This document shows, in pieces, positions 1 to 7,795 of a DNA stretch of 52,479 nucleotides. The position numbers were made by a program, and so were the translations under genes. The stretch comes from a bacterium (GTDB taxonomy: Bacteria; Bacillota; Clostridia; Oscillospirales; Oscillospiraceae). The stretch lies in contig SFVI01000019.1 of NCBI GenBank assembly GCA_004560305.1, positions 1-52,479 on the forward strand. Direction: 5' to 3'. Each line of letters begins with the position of its first letter. Position 1 is the first letter of the stretch. Under the pieces are notes generated by a model, which made no database searches, was not told the DNA's origin, and worked only from the letters and a program-made list of their open reading frames with translations.

Positions 1-98
1 CTGCGGATGGTGGTATCCGCTACCATTTTGCCGTTCTCGTCCAGTATAACTGCCTTGGTGTAGGTGGAGCCTACGTCGCAGCCGCCAAAGTACTTCAT
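1..98 (-). CDS. 2-hydroxyacyl-CoA dehydratase activator (BadF/HgdC type), 5' part only
   Basis: Only the first 32 codons are in the window; the gene runs off the left edge. The peptide begins MKYFGGCDVGSTYTKAVILD, which carries the DVGST phosphate-binding loop of the ASKHA ATPase fold used by activators of 2-hydroxyacyl-CoA dehydratases and benzoyl-CoA reductases. These activators hold a [4Fe-4S] cluster and use ATP to push one electron into the dehydratase. The start is supported by a GGAGGAAAG ribosome site just upstream. It is the last visible gene of a minus-strand operon, 104 bases after the large dehydratase subunit, which fits its role as the partner of that enzyme. The family call is firm for this N-terminus, but the cluster ligands lie outside the window. 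Confidence 0.85.
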   Translation of the reverse strand, partial: MKYFGGCDVGSTYTKAVILDENGKMVADTTIR

Positions 99-202
99 AT
101 ATCTTTCCTCCATAATATCATTTTTCACGCGCTTTGCAAGCGCTCATATATTTCCCGGGTATGCCGTTGCTGCGGAAGCAAAACGCAGCAGGTTTCTTCT
201 GA

Positions 203-1996
203 CTACATGCAGACCTCGTCCTCAAACTCAACCAGGGAGGGATCCACAGGCTCCGCCTTCATGACAGTGCGCATGTACTCGCTGACCTTGTCGCGCATGG
301 TGCGGCGGGAAACGGTACGGGGATCCATCAGGTCGTGCTCAACCCAGATCAGGTCGTAGCCCCGCTGGCGGCCCTGCTCGTCCAGAATGCCCTGAACGGT
401 AGCCATATTCTTGCAGGCTACGTTCTGATACATGATGATCAGCTTGGCGTTCCAGTCCTCGCACTGACGCCACAGCTCGTCCACCACGTTCTGGTAGCCG
501 CCGTTGGTGTGCCGGCGCATGACCATACGCTCGTACAGGCGGGCCAGGTCGCGGAGGGCCTCTTCCTTATCCTCGGTCTCAAGATGCTTGGTGAAGTTCA
601 AAGACTCCATTTCCACCAGAACATTGATGCCCCAGCAGTTGGCAGCCCAGTTGGAGAAGTTGGCGTAGTAGTGGGCCGGGCAGGACCAGACGATGGCGCG
701 GTACTTCATCTTGCCGGGCCAGGGCTCTTCCTTGTTCTCGTAGGCCTTCATGAGGATCTTGTTGACCTTCTCGGCGGTGTGGATGACACGGGGATCGTTG
801 CCGCCGTCCATCTCGTAATTCCACTTGCGGAACAGCTCGTAGCAGGGACCCAGGAGCTGGGGATAAGCGCTCTTGTTGACTTCCCACTTCTGCAGCTCGT
901 AATCGGTCTCCTGATTGAAGCGCTTCATGGCGGCGAAGTAAGCCTCCCAGCTCCACTTGGCGCCAGTGCGCTCCTCAATGAACTTGATGCAGGCGCGGAT
1001 ATCCTCGGCGCCCATCTGCACCGTCTCCTCGTCCATGTAGCGGACGGGGAAGCACAGGTGGAAGGTGGGCAGATCGGGGAAGCGGCGGGCCATGTAAGAG
1101 GAGGCCATGGTGGAGCCGTCACAGGGCATGGAGGAGGAAATGAAGCAGGAGCCCATGTGAGGCAGCGCGTCAATGACGATGGCGCCGCATTCGGAAGAGG
1201 GAACGGGGCAGGTATCGGCGGGCAGGCCGTAGCTCTCAACGGCGTCTATGTAAGGCACGCAGGTCAGCTGGTCGATCTCAGACACCAGGAACACGGGCAG
1301 CAGCTGGTAGGGAATGCCCAGCAGGTCGGGGAAGCCGGCCATGATCTGGCCCATGGTCATCTCGTCAAAGAGAACCACCTTCTGGTTCAGGGCCTCGCTG
1401 TTGCCGTTCTTTTTATCGCACTTGGCCAGGAACACCAGGTTCTCCGCCACGTAGCGGAACACATCGTACAGCAGGTTGTGGCTCATGCGCAGGTTGGCGC
1501 CCCGCATACCCATGATGTTCTTATCCAAAAAGCCGTGGCAGCAGAAATAGGACACCATCCAGCGGTAATACAGGGTGGCGTTCAGGGCGGGGACCAGATC
1601 GCGGGAGAAGGTCATCAGCAGCATGCCCCAGGTCTTTGCCCAACGGTAGAAGTCATAGGCGGTGTCCTTCACGCCGCGCCACTCGCGGCGGACGGTGGCC
1701 ATGGCGCCCTTGCGGTACAGGCGGCCCAGGCTCTTCTCGCCGTTGACGATGCGGTCGATCTTGCCGTCCTTATCCAGGGCCATGAAGTCGTTAAACTCTT
1801 CCTTGACGCGCTGGCCGTCGGCCTTGACGTCGTTGATTCTGTCCTCACCGAACTTCTTCCAGTCGGTCTCTTTGAGGAGATCCCAGGCGATGCCGCCAAC
1901 CTCTTTCAGGTTTTCCCACTGGGCGGCCCAATTGATCTCATCCTTGGCTTTCCAGAATGACGGATTGGGATATTGGATCTTTTCCTTCTTTGCCAT
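203..1996 (-). CDS. 2-hydroxyacyl-CoA dehydratase family protein, large form (597 aa)
   Basis: A member of the HgdA/HgdB/BadD-like superfamily, whose subunits bind an iron-sulfur cluster and remove water from 2-hydroxyacyl-CoA by a ketyl-radical mechanism. At 597 residues it is clearly longer than typical subunits (about 380-480). The first 130 or so residues are a charged, Trp-rich extension with no motif I recognise. Cysteines suited to cluster binding or substrate contact lie in the middle (TCVPYIDA, TCPVPSSECGA, MGSCF, MPCDG) and near the C-terminus (WSCPAHYY, NVACKN). It starts 2 bases after the smaller subunit ends, with a GAGGAGG ribosome site, so the two are translated together. The flanking activator gene supports a dehydratase or reductase role. 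The substrate cannot be told; a double-cubane-cluster reductase is an alternative within the same superfamily. Confidence 0.8.
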   Translation of the reverse strand: MAKKEKIQYPNPSFWKAKDEINWAAQWENLKEVGGIAWDLLKETDWKKFGEDRINDVKADGQRVKEEFNDFMALDKDGKIDRIVNGEKSLGRLYRKGAMATVRREWRGVKDTAYDFYRWAKTWGMLLMTFSRDLVPALNATLYYRWMVSYFCCHGFLDKNIMGMRGANLRMSHNLLYDVFRYVAENLVFLAKCDKKNGNSEALNQKVVLFDEMTMGQIMAGFPDLLGIPYQLLPVFLVSEIDQLTCVPYIDAVESYGLPADTCPVPSSECGAIVIDALPHMGSCFISSSMPCDGSTMASSYMARRFPDLPTFHLCFPVRYMDEETVQMGAEDIRACIKFIEERTGAKWSWEAYFAAMKRFNQETDYELQKWEVNKSAYPQLLGPCYELFRKWNYEMDGGNDPRVIHTAEKVNKILMKAYENKEEPWPGKMKYRAIVWSCPAHYYANFSNWAANCWGINVLVEMESLNFTKHLETEDKEEALRDLARLYERMVMRRHTNGGYQNVVDELWRQCEDWNAKLIIMYQNVACKNMATVQGILDEQGRQRGYDLIWVEHDLMDPRTVSRRTMRDKVSEYMRTVMKAEPVDPSLVEFEDEVCM

Positions 1997-1998
1997 GA

Positions 1999-3192
1999 TT
2001 ATTTGCCCTCCTCTTTGTGAATGCGTTTGATCTCAAGGGATTCAACAAAGGCCTGGACACGGGTGCGCAGCTGGCCGGAGTTGCCGTTGTTATACAGTCT
2101 GTCGATACTCAGAACGGGCCAGCCGTACTCGTCATGCATGATGTGGCTGACCAGGGCCCGCTCGAAGCCCCAGTAATCGCAGTACTTCATCTGCTCATAG
2201 ATGATGCCCTCGGCCTTGTATTCCTTTGCCAGCCGGTCCGAAGTCTCCCGGCGCTGCAGCACCTTTTCGTCGGAGATGTAGCGGGCGCACTCGGAATGCT
2301 CCATCACGTGCAGGCAGATCTGGCGCAGGGCGTCCTCGTCGTCCTTCAGCTCGATGATCTCCCGGCCGGGGGTGGAGCCGAAGCAGAACCGGTCGGACAC
2401 CACCAGGGCGCCGCAGCCCTCGATCAGCTTGGTCAGGTTGGGATCGTCGATCTCGGAGCCGACAATGGCCACTCTGGCCCGGTAGGGGCTGACCTTGTCG
2501 GGCTTGCGCTTTTTCAGCTCCTCCAGGGTCTCACGCAGATAGGGAAGGATCAGCTTCTTGGGGCAGGTGTAGGACACCAGGTTCAGCACATGGAACTCAT
2601 AGCCGGTGATGACCGGGTTGTCGGCCTTGCGCATCTCGCCGATCTCGGAGATGATGGAGCAGACCTCATTATGTACCTTCACCGCTTCGCGGATGGCGGC
2701 GTCGGAGGTATCCACGCCGAAGGTCTCGGTCAGCCTGTCCAGTACCCGCAGGCGCATCTGCTTCACATAGGAGTCCAGGGTATAGTCGGTGACCTTGTAG
2801 GGAATGTCGCAGTGGGTGACAAAGAAATTGGGCTTTTCGTTGACTTTGAGAATCTCAAAGTGCTCCATGGCTCTGTTCATCATGGAGCAGGCGTCAACAC
2901 CGATCATGGCGTCCAGGAACTGATAGCCGCCCTCAATGCCTCTCTCAACCAGAGCCCTGGCGTACTCGCAGGTGTAGTTGGACATGTAGTAGGTGGCGAT
3001 ATCGATGGAGCCGGTGTTGGGGGCGCGCAGACGAACAGAGAAGCAGTTGTCTACATTGAGCAGGACCTCAGGAACGTGGTAGCAGGTATAACCCAGGGCC
3101 AGCTGGCCGTCGGCCTGGGCCTTCTTCACCAGTTCGTTGTCGGCATTCTCAAGCAGACTCTCAAAGTAGATCAGATGCTTAAGATCTTTCAA
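1999..3192 (-). CDS. 2-hydroxyacyl-CoA dehydratase subunit (HgdB/YjiM-like)
   Basis: A 397-residue protein of the 2-hydroxyacyl-CoA dehydratase superfamily, about the usual subunit length. The C-terminal third shows the family signature: SDRFCFGSTPG, then EQMKYCDYWGFE, then GQLRTRVQAFVESLE close to the end. N-terminal cysteines occur in GYTCYHVPEV and DACSMMNRAMEH, positions where family members bind the iron-sulfur cluster. It lies between a CooC-type ATPase gene (16 bases upstream) and the 597-residue subunit (2 bases downstream), so it is the second gene of an operon. It most likely forms the heterodimeric enzyme with the larger subunit. Substrate specificity is not visible; lactoyl-, 2-hydroxyglutaryl- or phenyllactyl-type CoA esters are all possible. 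Confidence 0.85.
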   Translation of the reverse strand: MKDLKHLIYFESLLENADNELVKKAQADGQLALGYTCYHVPEVLLNVDNCFSVRLRAPNTGSIDIATYYMSNYTCEYARALVERGIEGGYQFLDAMIGVDACSMMNRAMEHFEILKVNEKPNFFVTHCDIPYKVTDYTLDSYVKQMRLRVLDRLTETFGVDTSDAAIREAVKVHNEVCSIISEIGEMRKADNPVITGYEFHVLNLVSYTCPKKLILPYLRETLEELKKRKPDKVSPYRARVAIVGSEIDDPNLTKLIEGCGALVVSDRFCFGSTPGREIIELKDDEDALRQICLHVMEHSECARYISDEKVLQRRETSDRLAKEYKAEGIIYEQMKYCDYWGFERALVSHIMHDEYGWPVLSIDRLYNNGNSGQLRTRVQAFVESLEIKRIHKEEGK

Positions 3193-3208
3193 ATGTTACA
3201 CCTCTTCT

Positions 3209-3973
3209 TTAAAGAATTTCTATTTTTTGGAGCGCCTCCCGCGCTCCCTTGAGCATAGCGGAATCCGCGGACAGCTCCATCACGCTTTTGCCCCGGATGT
3301 CGTTGGCGGCAAAGGTGCTGTCGGCGGGGATGAAGGACAGGATCTCCACACCGGGGATCTGCATCATATCGGCAAGCTCCGGATTGGTGACCCTGTTGAC
3401 GATGACGCCGATCCTGTCGTAACCGATCAGCTCGTCCGCCACGTCCTTGATGGTGGTGATGACCTGGGCGCCCTTCTTGCTCTGGTCCGTGACCAGCAGC
3501 AGATGGGTGACTTTTTCCATCACCCGGCGCTGGATCTGCTCGATCCCGGCCTCACCGTCGATCACAACGTAGTCAAAGCTGTTGGCAAGAAGCGCGATGA
3601 CCTCCTTCAGATAGGAGTTCACCTTGCAGTAGCAGCCGGAGCTTTCCGGGCGGCCGATGGCCAGAAAGGCGAAGCCGGGCATCTCCACCAGTGCGTCAAA
3701 GATACGGAACCGGGCCTCGCTCAGAAGCTCCAGCGCCTCCCGGGTCTCGCCGTTCTCCACACTGTCAACAATGCTCATCCGGATATCGTCCAGCGTCAGC
3801 TTTACATCCACGCCAAGAGCAACGGACAGACCGACGGCCGGGTCCGCGTCAATGGCCAGGATCTTCTTATCGGGATACCTCTCCACCAGAAGCCGTACCA
3901 TCGACGCCGAGATCGATGTCTTGCCGACGCCGCCCTTGCCTGCCACCGTGATTATCTTGGCTTTGTTCTCCAT
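3209..3973 (-). CDS. CooC-type P-loop ATPase with CxC metal motif
   Basis: A 254-residue ATPase of the SIMIBI/MinD class. The deviant Walker A loop GKGGVGKTS is at residues 12-20, and IDADPAVGLS near residue 41 matches the switch region of CooC. A Cys-Tyr-Cys motif at residues 114-116 sits in the same place as the CxC metal site described for CooC1 (known family feature). VVIDGEAGIEQIQRR is the Walker B part. CooC proteins use ATP to insert nickel or assemble the active site of CO dehydrogenase, but no CO dehydrogenase gene is in the window. Here it is the first gene of the dehydratase operon, 16 bases ahead of the HgdB-like subunit. A role in maturing or loading metal into the dehydratase or its activator is an inference. 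Confidence 0.85.
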   Translation of the reverse strand: MENKAKIITVAGKGGVGKTSISASMVRLLVERYPDKKILAIDADPAVGLSVALGVDVKLTLDDIRMSIVDSVENGETREALELLSEARFRIFDALVEMPGFAFLAIGRPESSGCYCKVNSYLKEVIALLANSFDYVVIDGEAGIEQIQRRVMEKVTHLLLVTDQSKKGAQVITTIKDVADELIGYDRIGVIVNRVTNPELADMMQIPGVEILSFIPADSTFAANDIRGKSVMELSADSAMLKGAREALQKIEIL

Positions 3974-4021
3974 ATACGTCCCCCCCTGTCAGGAAAATGA
4001 TTTACGAGAATCTTCGTTATC

Positions 4022-4050
4022 ATTTTAGCACACCCCGAAATGATATGCAA
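4022..4050 (-). promoter_or_regulatory. Predicted sigma-A promoter of the dehydratase operon
   Basis: On the minus strand TTGCAT (4045-4050) and TAAAAT (4022-4027) are 17 bases apart, about 50 bases before the start of the CooC-type gene. The match to the vegetative consensus is good. No operator could be recognised around it. Confidence 0.65.
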
Positions 4051-4193
4051 GTTAAACATATACCATTCGATAATTTTCGACATTTTAGTGCAAAATATAA
4101 AAGTTTTCGGTCTTTTTAAAAAATATGTTTAGACACAGGCGGCGATTTGGTAAAAACAATATACTGGGCATTTGTCGCAATATGCATAAAAGA

Positions 4194-4222
4194 GGCCGGA
4201 TGCGGGCAGTTTACCCGGCCGG
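4194..4222 (-). terminator. Probable terminator after tspO
   Basis: A GC-rich imperfect hairpin (GGCCGG / CGGG ... CCCG / GCCGG) directly follows the tspO stop codon. Read on the minus strand it is followed by CTCTTTTAT, a modest T tract. Confidence 0.5.
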
Positions 4223-4224
4223 AT

Positions 4225-4698
4225 TCAGTTGATGAGCCACAGGCTCAGGTTCAGATAAGCGGCGAAAAGCAGCCACAGCAGATAGGGCAGCAGCGCCCCG
4301 GCCCGGCGGTGGATATGCCAGAAAAGCAGGCAGCAGACCAGCGCCAGCCCCAGCAGGAGCAGCAGCCAGACAAAGGCCGCGAACCTGGCCCCCAGCCCGA
4401 AGAACAGACTGCCCCAGAAAAAGCAGAAGCCCAGCTGAACCAGATACAGGCGCAGGGCCCGCTCCCGCCGGCTGCCGGAGGCGGGGGAGACGGCTACCAG
4501 ATAAGCGGCCAACCCCATCAGGAGAAAGAGAAGCGTCCACACCACCGGGAACAGCCAGCCCGGCGGGCTCAGGGGCGGCCTGTTCAGAACGGCATAGTCC
4601 GCCATGGCCCCCCGGTTCAGCCAGGCGGAAAGCCCGCCCAGGGCCAGCGGCAGCATCAGGGCGGGGAGTAGCTGCTTCCATTTGATGTTCTTTGTCAT
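4225..4698 (-). CDS. tspO: TspO/MBR family tryptophan-rich membrane protein
   Basis: 157 residues with five hydrophobic segments, the standard size and layout of TspO/MBR proteins. The family signature is clear: RPPLSPPGWLFPVVWTLLF near residues 40-58 and the Trp-rich WGSLFFGLGARF and LLWLLFAAYLNLSLWLIN segments. TspO proteins are inner-membrane proteins that bind porphyrins or related ligands and affect stress responses. Their exact transport role is debated. The gene stands alone: a strong terminator separates it from the M20 peptidase gene upstream, and another hairpin follows it. No promoter was found with confidence in the short gap. Confidence 0.9.
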   Translation of the reverse strand: MTKNIKWKQLLPALMLPLALGGLSAWLNRGAMADYAVLNRPPLSPPGWLFPVVWTLLFLLMGLAAYLVAVSPASGSRRERALRLYLVQLGFCFFWGSLFFGLGARFAAFVWLLLLLGLALVCCLLFWHIHRRAGALLPYLLWLLFAAYLNLSLWLIN

Positions 4699-4721
4699 TT
4701 TATCACCTACAAATTGAAAAA

Positions 4722-4759
4722 AATAAGCTGAGGACAGGTTTTCCTGTTCTCAGCTTATT
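4722..4759 (-). terminator. Rho-independent terminator after the M20 peptidase gene
   Basis: A 17-base stem (AATAAGCTGAGGACAGG pairing with its complement through one G-U pair) closes a 4-base loop. On the minus strand it runs into a tract of six T. It ends the DUF5058/M20 operon and separates it from tspO. Confidence 0.85.
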
Positions 4760-4780
4760 CTAAACTTTATTTCACTATGC

Positions 4781-6217
4781 TCAGCACTGCTTCATCAGCC
4801 GCATGAAGAACTCCACGGCCTTGCCGATGGCCTCCAGGGTGATGCGCTCGTTGTTGCCGTGGATGGTGCGGCGCTCCTCGCTGGTGAGGGCCATAGCGGA
4901 GAAGCGGTAGACCTTATCGGAGATGGAACCGTAATGGCGGCTGTCGGAGCACTGGACCATCAGATAAGGAGCCACCAGGGAGCCGGGCCAGGTGTGGGAC
5001 ACGGCGGCGCAGACCTTTTGCCAGCCCTCGCAGTCGGTGCGGGAGACAGGGCTTGGCTCCATGCTGACCTGGTCGGTGAGGCTGATCTCCGGGTCGGCGA
5101 TGACGCCGCGGATGTACTCTATGGCGCCGGCAACGGAATCCTCCGGGTTCAGGCGCAGATTGGCCACCATGCTGGCCTGGGGCGGGATCACGTTGGGGGC
5201 CTGGCTGCCGCTCATCTGGGTGAAGGCCACGGTGGTGCGCAGCAGGGCGTTCAGCTCCCCGCCGCTCTTTTTGCAGATGCGGTCCAGGATGCCGCCAAAG
5301 AGCCAGAGGTTGGCGAAGATCATCCGGTAGACAAAGGTGGAGTGGCGGCCCAGGGTGTCGAACATCTCCAGCACCGGTTTGCTGAAGTGGGCCTTGAAGG
5401 GCCTGGCCTCCAGCTTGGTGCAGGCCAGGGACAGCCGGCCCACCGGGGTGTGGGGCGCGGGAGCGGAGGCGTGACCGCCGCCGCCGGAAATGGAGAACTC
5501 CAGGTTCATCAGGCCCTTTTCCGCAATGCCGATGAGGGCGCAGGGCTCTTTCACGCCGGGGAACACGTCCTGCACCACGCCGCCGCCCTCGTCCACCACC
5601 ATGGATAGCTCGATCCTGTTGTCCCGGAAGTAGTTGACGATGTTCACCGCACCCGGGCCGTTGACCTCCTCCCCGCCGGAGAAGGCGAAGTAGATGTCCT
5701 GCCGGGGCTGGAAGCCCTGGCCGATCAGGTTCTCCGCGGCGGAGAGGATGCCGTTGAAGGTGACCTTGGTGTCCAGGGTGCCCCGGCCCCACATGACGCC
5801 GTCCTCAATCAGGGCCTCAAAGGCGGGCTTTTCCCAGTTGGCATCGTCCACCGGCACCACATCGTAGTGGGCCATGAGCACGGCGGCAGGCCCCGGCTCT
5901 CTGCCCTGCCAACGGTACAGCAGGCCCCGGTCCGGCAGCCTGGTCAGCTGACAGGTCTTTGTCACCTGAGGGTACAGCTCCGGCAGCAGGGCGATCAGCT
6001 TTTCAAACTCCCCGTCGTCCTCCTGGGCCTTGTCATAGTAGCTGACGGTCTTGCAGCGGACCAGCCGGCCCAGGGCATCAATGGCGGCCTGCCCGTCATA
6101 GTCCAGGGCCTCCGGCGTATCCGCAGGCCGGGCCTTGGGCTTGAAGGCGGCGGTGCGTAAGAGCACCACCAGTATCAGCGCCGCCAGGGCGGCCAGCAAA
6201 AGATAGAACAGAATCAT
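4781..6217 (-). CDS. M20 family metallopeptidase, membrane-anchored
   Basis: 478 residues. Residues 3-22 form one hydrophobic N-terminal segment, so the catalytic domain is probably tethered to the membrane. Zinc-site motifs of the M20 family follow: LMAHYDVVPVDD (metal-binding His and Asp), GRGTLDTKV (bridging Asp), FSGGEEVNGPG (catalytic Glu pair) and a Zn ligand Asp in VVDEGGG. The dimerisation domain begins near ISGGGGHASAPAPHTP, and a late His lies near the C-terminus. Members cleave or condense acyl-amino acids and short peptides; the architecture is close to the PM20D1/carboxypeptidase-S subgroup. It is the last gene of an operon with two membrane proteins, so it probably processes a compound handled by them. 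Confidence 0.88.
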   Translation of the reverse strand: MILFYLLLAALAALILVVLLRTAAFKPKARPADTPEALDYDGQAAIDALGRLVRCKTVSYYDKAQEDDGEFEKLIALLPELYPQVTKTCQLTRLPDRGLLYRWQGREPGPAAVLMAHYDVVPVDDANWEKPAFEALIEDGVMWGRGTLDTKVTFNGILSAAENLIGQGFQPRQDIYFAFSGGEEVNGPGAVNIVNYFRDNRIELSMVVDEGGGVVQDVFPGVKEPCALIGIAEKGLMNLEFSISGGGGHASAPAPHTPVGRLSLACTKLEARPFKAHFSKPVLEMFDTLGRHSTFVYRMIFANLWLFGGILDRICKKSGGELNALLRTTVAFTQMSGSQAPNVIPPQASMVANLRLNPEDSVAGAIEYIRGVIADPEISLTDQVSMEPSPVSRTDCEGWQKVCAAVSHTWPGSLVAPYLMVQCSDSRHYGSISDKVYRFSAMALTSEERRTIHGNNERITLEAIGKAVEFFMRLMKQC

Positions 6218-6231
6218 AAGGAACGGCTCCT

Positions 6232-6897
6232 TTACAGCAGATTTTTCTTATACAGGATTCGGGACACGCCCAGGGTGAACAGCACCCCCACCGGCACCAT
6301 GATGCCCACGGTTCCGGCGTTCAGGGCCGGGACGAAGATGAACAGCACCAGCATCAGGAGCACCGGGGCCACGGAGATCTTCCAGTTCTTGGAAATGAAC
6401 ACCACGCCCAGGCCGCCGAACAGAGCGGGCAGAATCTGGGCGAAGGCCGGGGCAAGCACCGGGGCGTTCAGCACCGGGGTCAGGGGCGTGATCAGGATGA
6501 CACCCAGAATGATGATCAGGGTGGTGACTATGCTGGACACGGCGATGGCGATGGTGGAGACGATCTCCCCCTCCTCGGAGCTGACGGACACCTCCGCCTG
6601 CTCCAGGGCGTTGAGGGCCACCGGCAGCTTCAGGTTGGCGATGTTGCCTGTGACGAAGGACAGGTAGGAGCCGCCGGCCCCCAGCATGGGCACATAGGTG
6701 ACCGTTTCCACCACGGCCACGGCCCAGTACATGGGGGCGGTGGCGATGATACCCATGAGAAAGCCCCGCCAATCCGGCATGGCGTGGTAGATCAGGGCCA
6801 CGGAGATGGGGAACAGGATCAGCAGCACCATCACCGACAGGTTCCAGATGCGGCCGTCCCGGTGGACGGAGTCCATATAGGAAAGATTTTTCTTCAT
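6232..6897 (-). CDS. Integral membrane protein paired with a DUF5058 protein
   Basis: About 221 residues from the chosen ATG (MKKNLSYMDSVHRDGR). An upstream in-frame ATG at 6924 would overlap the preceding gene, and an AAGGAGG site lies 7-8 bases before 6897, so the later start is preferred. The protein has about six hydrophobic segments. The loop GAGGSYLSFVTGNIANLKLPVALNALEQ is rich in small and polar residues, as in transporter re-entrant loops. I cannot name a family. It lies 14 bases after the DUF5058 gene and 14 before the M20 peptidase. A two-part membrane transporter with the DUF5058 protein is an inference from this order. Confidence 0.75.
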   Translation of the reverse strand: MKKNLSYMDSVHRDGRIWNLSVMVLLILFPISVALIYHAMPDWRGFLMGIIATAPMYWAVAVVETVTYVPMLGAGGSYLSFVTGNIANLKLPVALNALEQAEVSVSSEEGEIVSTIAIAVSSIVTTLIIILGVILITPLTPVLNAPVLAPAFAQILPALFGGLGVVFISKNWKISVAPVLLMLVLFIFVPALNAGTVGIMVPVGVLFTLGVSRILYKKNLL

Positions 6898-6911
6898 TGT
6901 GCCGCCTCCTT

Positions 6912-7649
6912 TCAGCCAAGCCATGCGGTGATGGGGATGGCGCTGGCCATGCCCGCCACCAGGCTGATGGGCAGCGCGTAGTCAGACACCCAGCGCCACT
7001 GGGTCTTTTTCACCAGCAGCCCCGCCAGGCACATCACCAGGGCAGAGACGATCATCACCAGCACCGGGATCAGCCCGCTCATATCCCCATGGAACACGCT
7101 GGAGAAATCGCAGAACACATAGCCCAGAAAGGCGGAGATCATGCCGATGAACATGGAGGCGGAGAAGATCTCGCCCCACTTCTTATCCCGGTTCTCCATG
7201 GAGATCATGCCGTTTTGCAGCTTCCTGCCGATCAGGGGCACCAGCCAGATGCCCACCATGATGCTGACGGTCATGACGCAGGCAATGGTCACATACTGCG
7301 TGGCGTTCAGGCTGGCCACCTGGCCGAAGGTGAGGCCCATGGCGCTCTCGGCGTTGGAGGCGGCGATGGTCTCATAGGACAGGGAGCCCACCACGCTCAG
7401 CCGCAGCCAGGGCAGGGGCACGCCCAGATCCTTGGCCAGGGTGATCACGCTGATCACGATGGCAACCGCCGGGGCCACAGTGAACACCCCCGCCGTTATG
7501 GCCACCCGCTTCAGCTTGTCCTTGCCCATACCGATGGCCAGGCCCCGGCGCCAGGCCTTGATCAGAAAATACACTGACTGGGCCAGCACGGCAGCCACGA
7601 TAATGCCGGCAATCAAAAACAATACCGGGCTGTTGACATTGAAGCTCAA
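6912..7649 (-). CDS. DUF5058 family membrane protein
   Basis: 245 residues with about seven hydrophobic segments. The opening NVNSPVLFLIAGIIVAAVLAQSVYF and the following KAWRRGLAIGM are what I recall for DUF5058. The start is a TTG codon preceded by GGGAGGG at good distance; a nearby ATG is out of frame. A polar stretch, SYETIAASNAESAMGLTFGQ, lies between membrane segments and could line a substrate path. It is the first gene of an operon with a second membrane protein and an M20 peptidase, and has its own promoter at 7681-7709. The function is unknown; uptake or export of a peptide-like substrate is a guess from the operon. Confidence 0.8.
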   Translation of the reverse strand: MSFNVNSPVLFLIAGIIVAAVLAQSVYFLIKAWRRGLAIGMGKDKLKRVAITAGVFTVAPAVAIVISVITLAKDLGVPLPWLRLSVVGSLSYETIAASNAESAMGLTFGQVASLNATQYVTIACVMTVSIMVGIWLVPLIGRKLQNGMISMENRDKKWGEIFSASMFIGMISAFLGYVFCDFSSVFHGDMSGLIPVLVMIVSALVMCLAGLLVKKTQWRWVSDYALPISLVAGMASAIPITAWLG

Positions 7650-7680
7650 TCATATCCCTCCCAAACTTTATTCTCTTCCC

Positions 7681-7709
7681 ATAATACGTTCTTTTCCCCA
7701 AGAAAGCAA
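7681..7709 (-). promoter_or_regulatory. Predicted promoter of the DUF5058/M20 operon
   Basis: On the minus strand TTGCTT (7704-7709) and TATTAT (7681-7686) are separated by 17 bases, about 32 bases before the TTG start codon. Confidence 0.6.
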
Positions 7710-7735
7710 GGCGGTTTTCTCCGAAAACGAAAAAA

Positions 7736-7775
7736 CCGGGGCCGGACGGAATCGACTGATTCCGTCCGGCCCCGG
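7736..7775 (-). terminator. Rho-independent terminator after the lipoprotein gene
   Basis: A perfect 18-base stem rich in G and C (7736-7753 with 7758-7775) and a 4-base loop. On the minus strand six T follow. It ends the lipoprotein gene just before the promoter of the DUF5058 operon. Confidence 0.9.
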
Positions 7776-7795
7776 GCAATGGGGCGCGAACACGC

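Noticed and set aside
3974..4224. A plus-strand frame (4147-4671) starting in the gap before tspO
   Set aside because: It runs antisense through tspO with a Gln/Pro-rich translation and no ribosome site.
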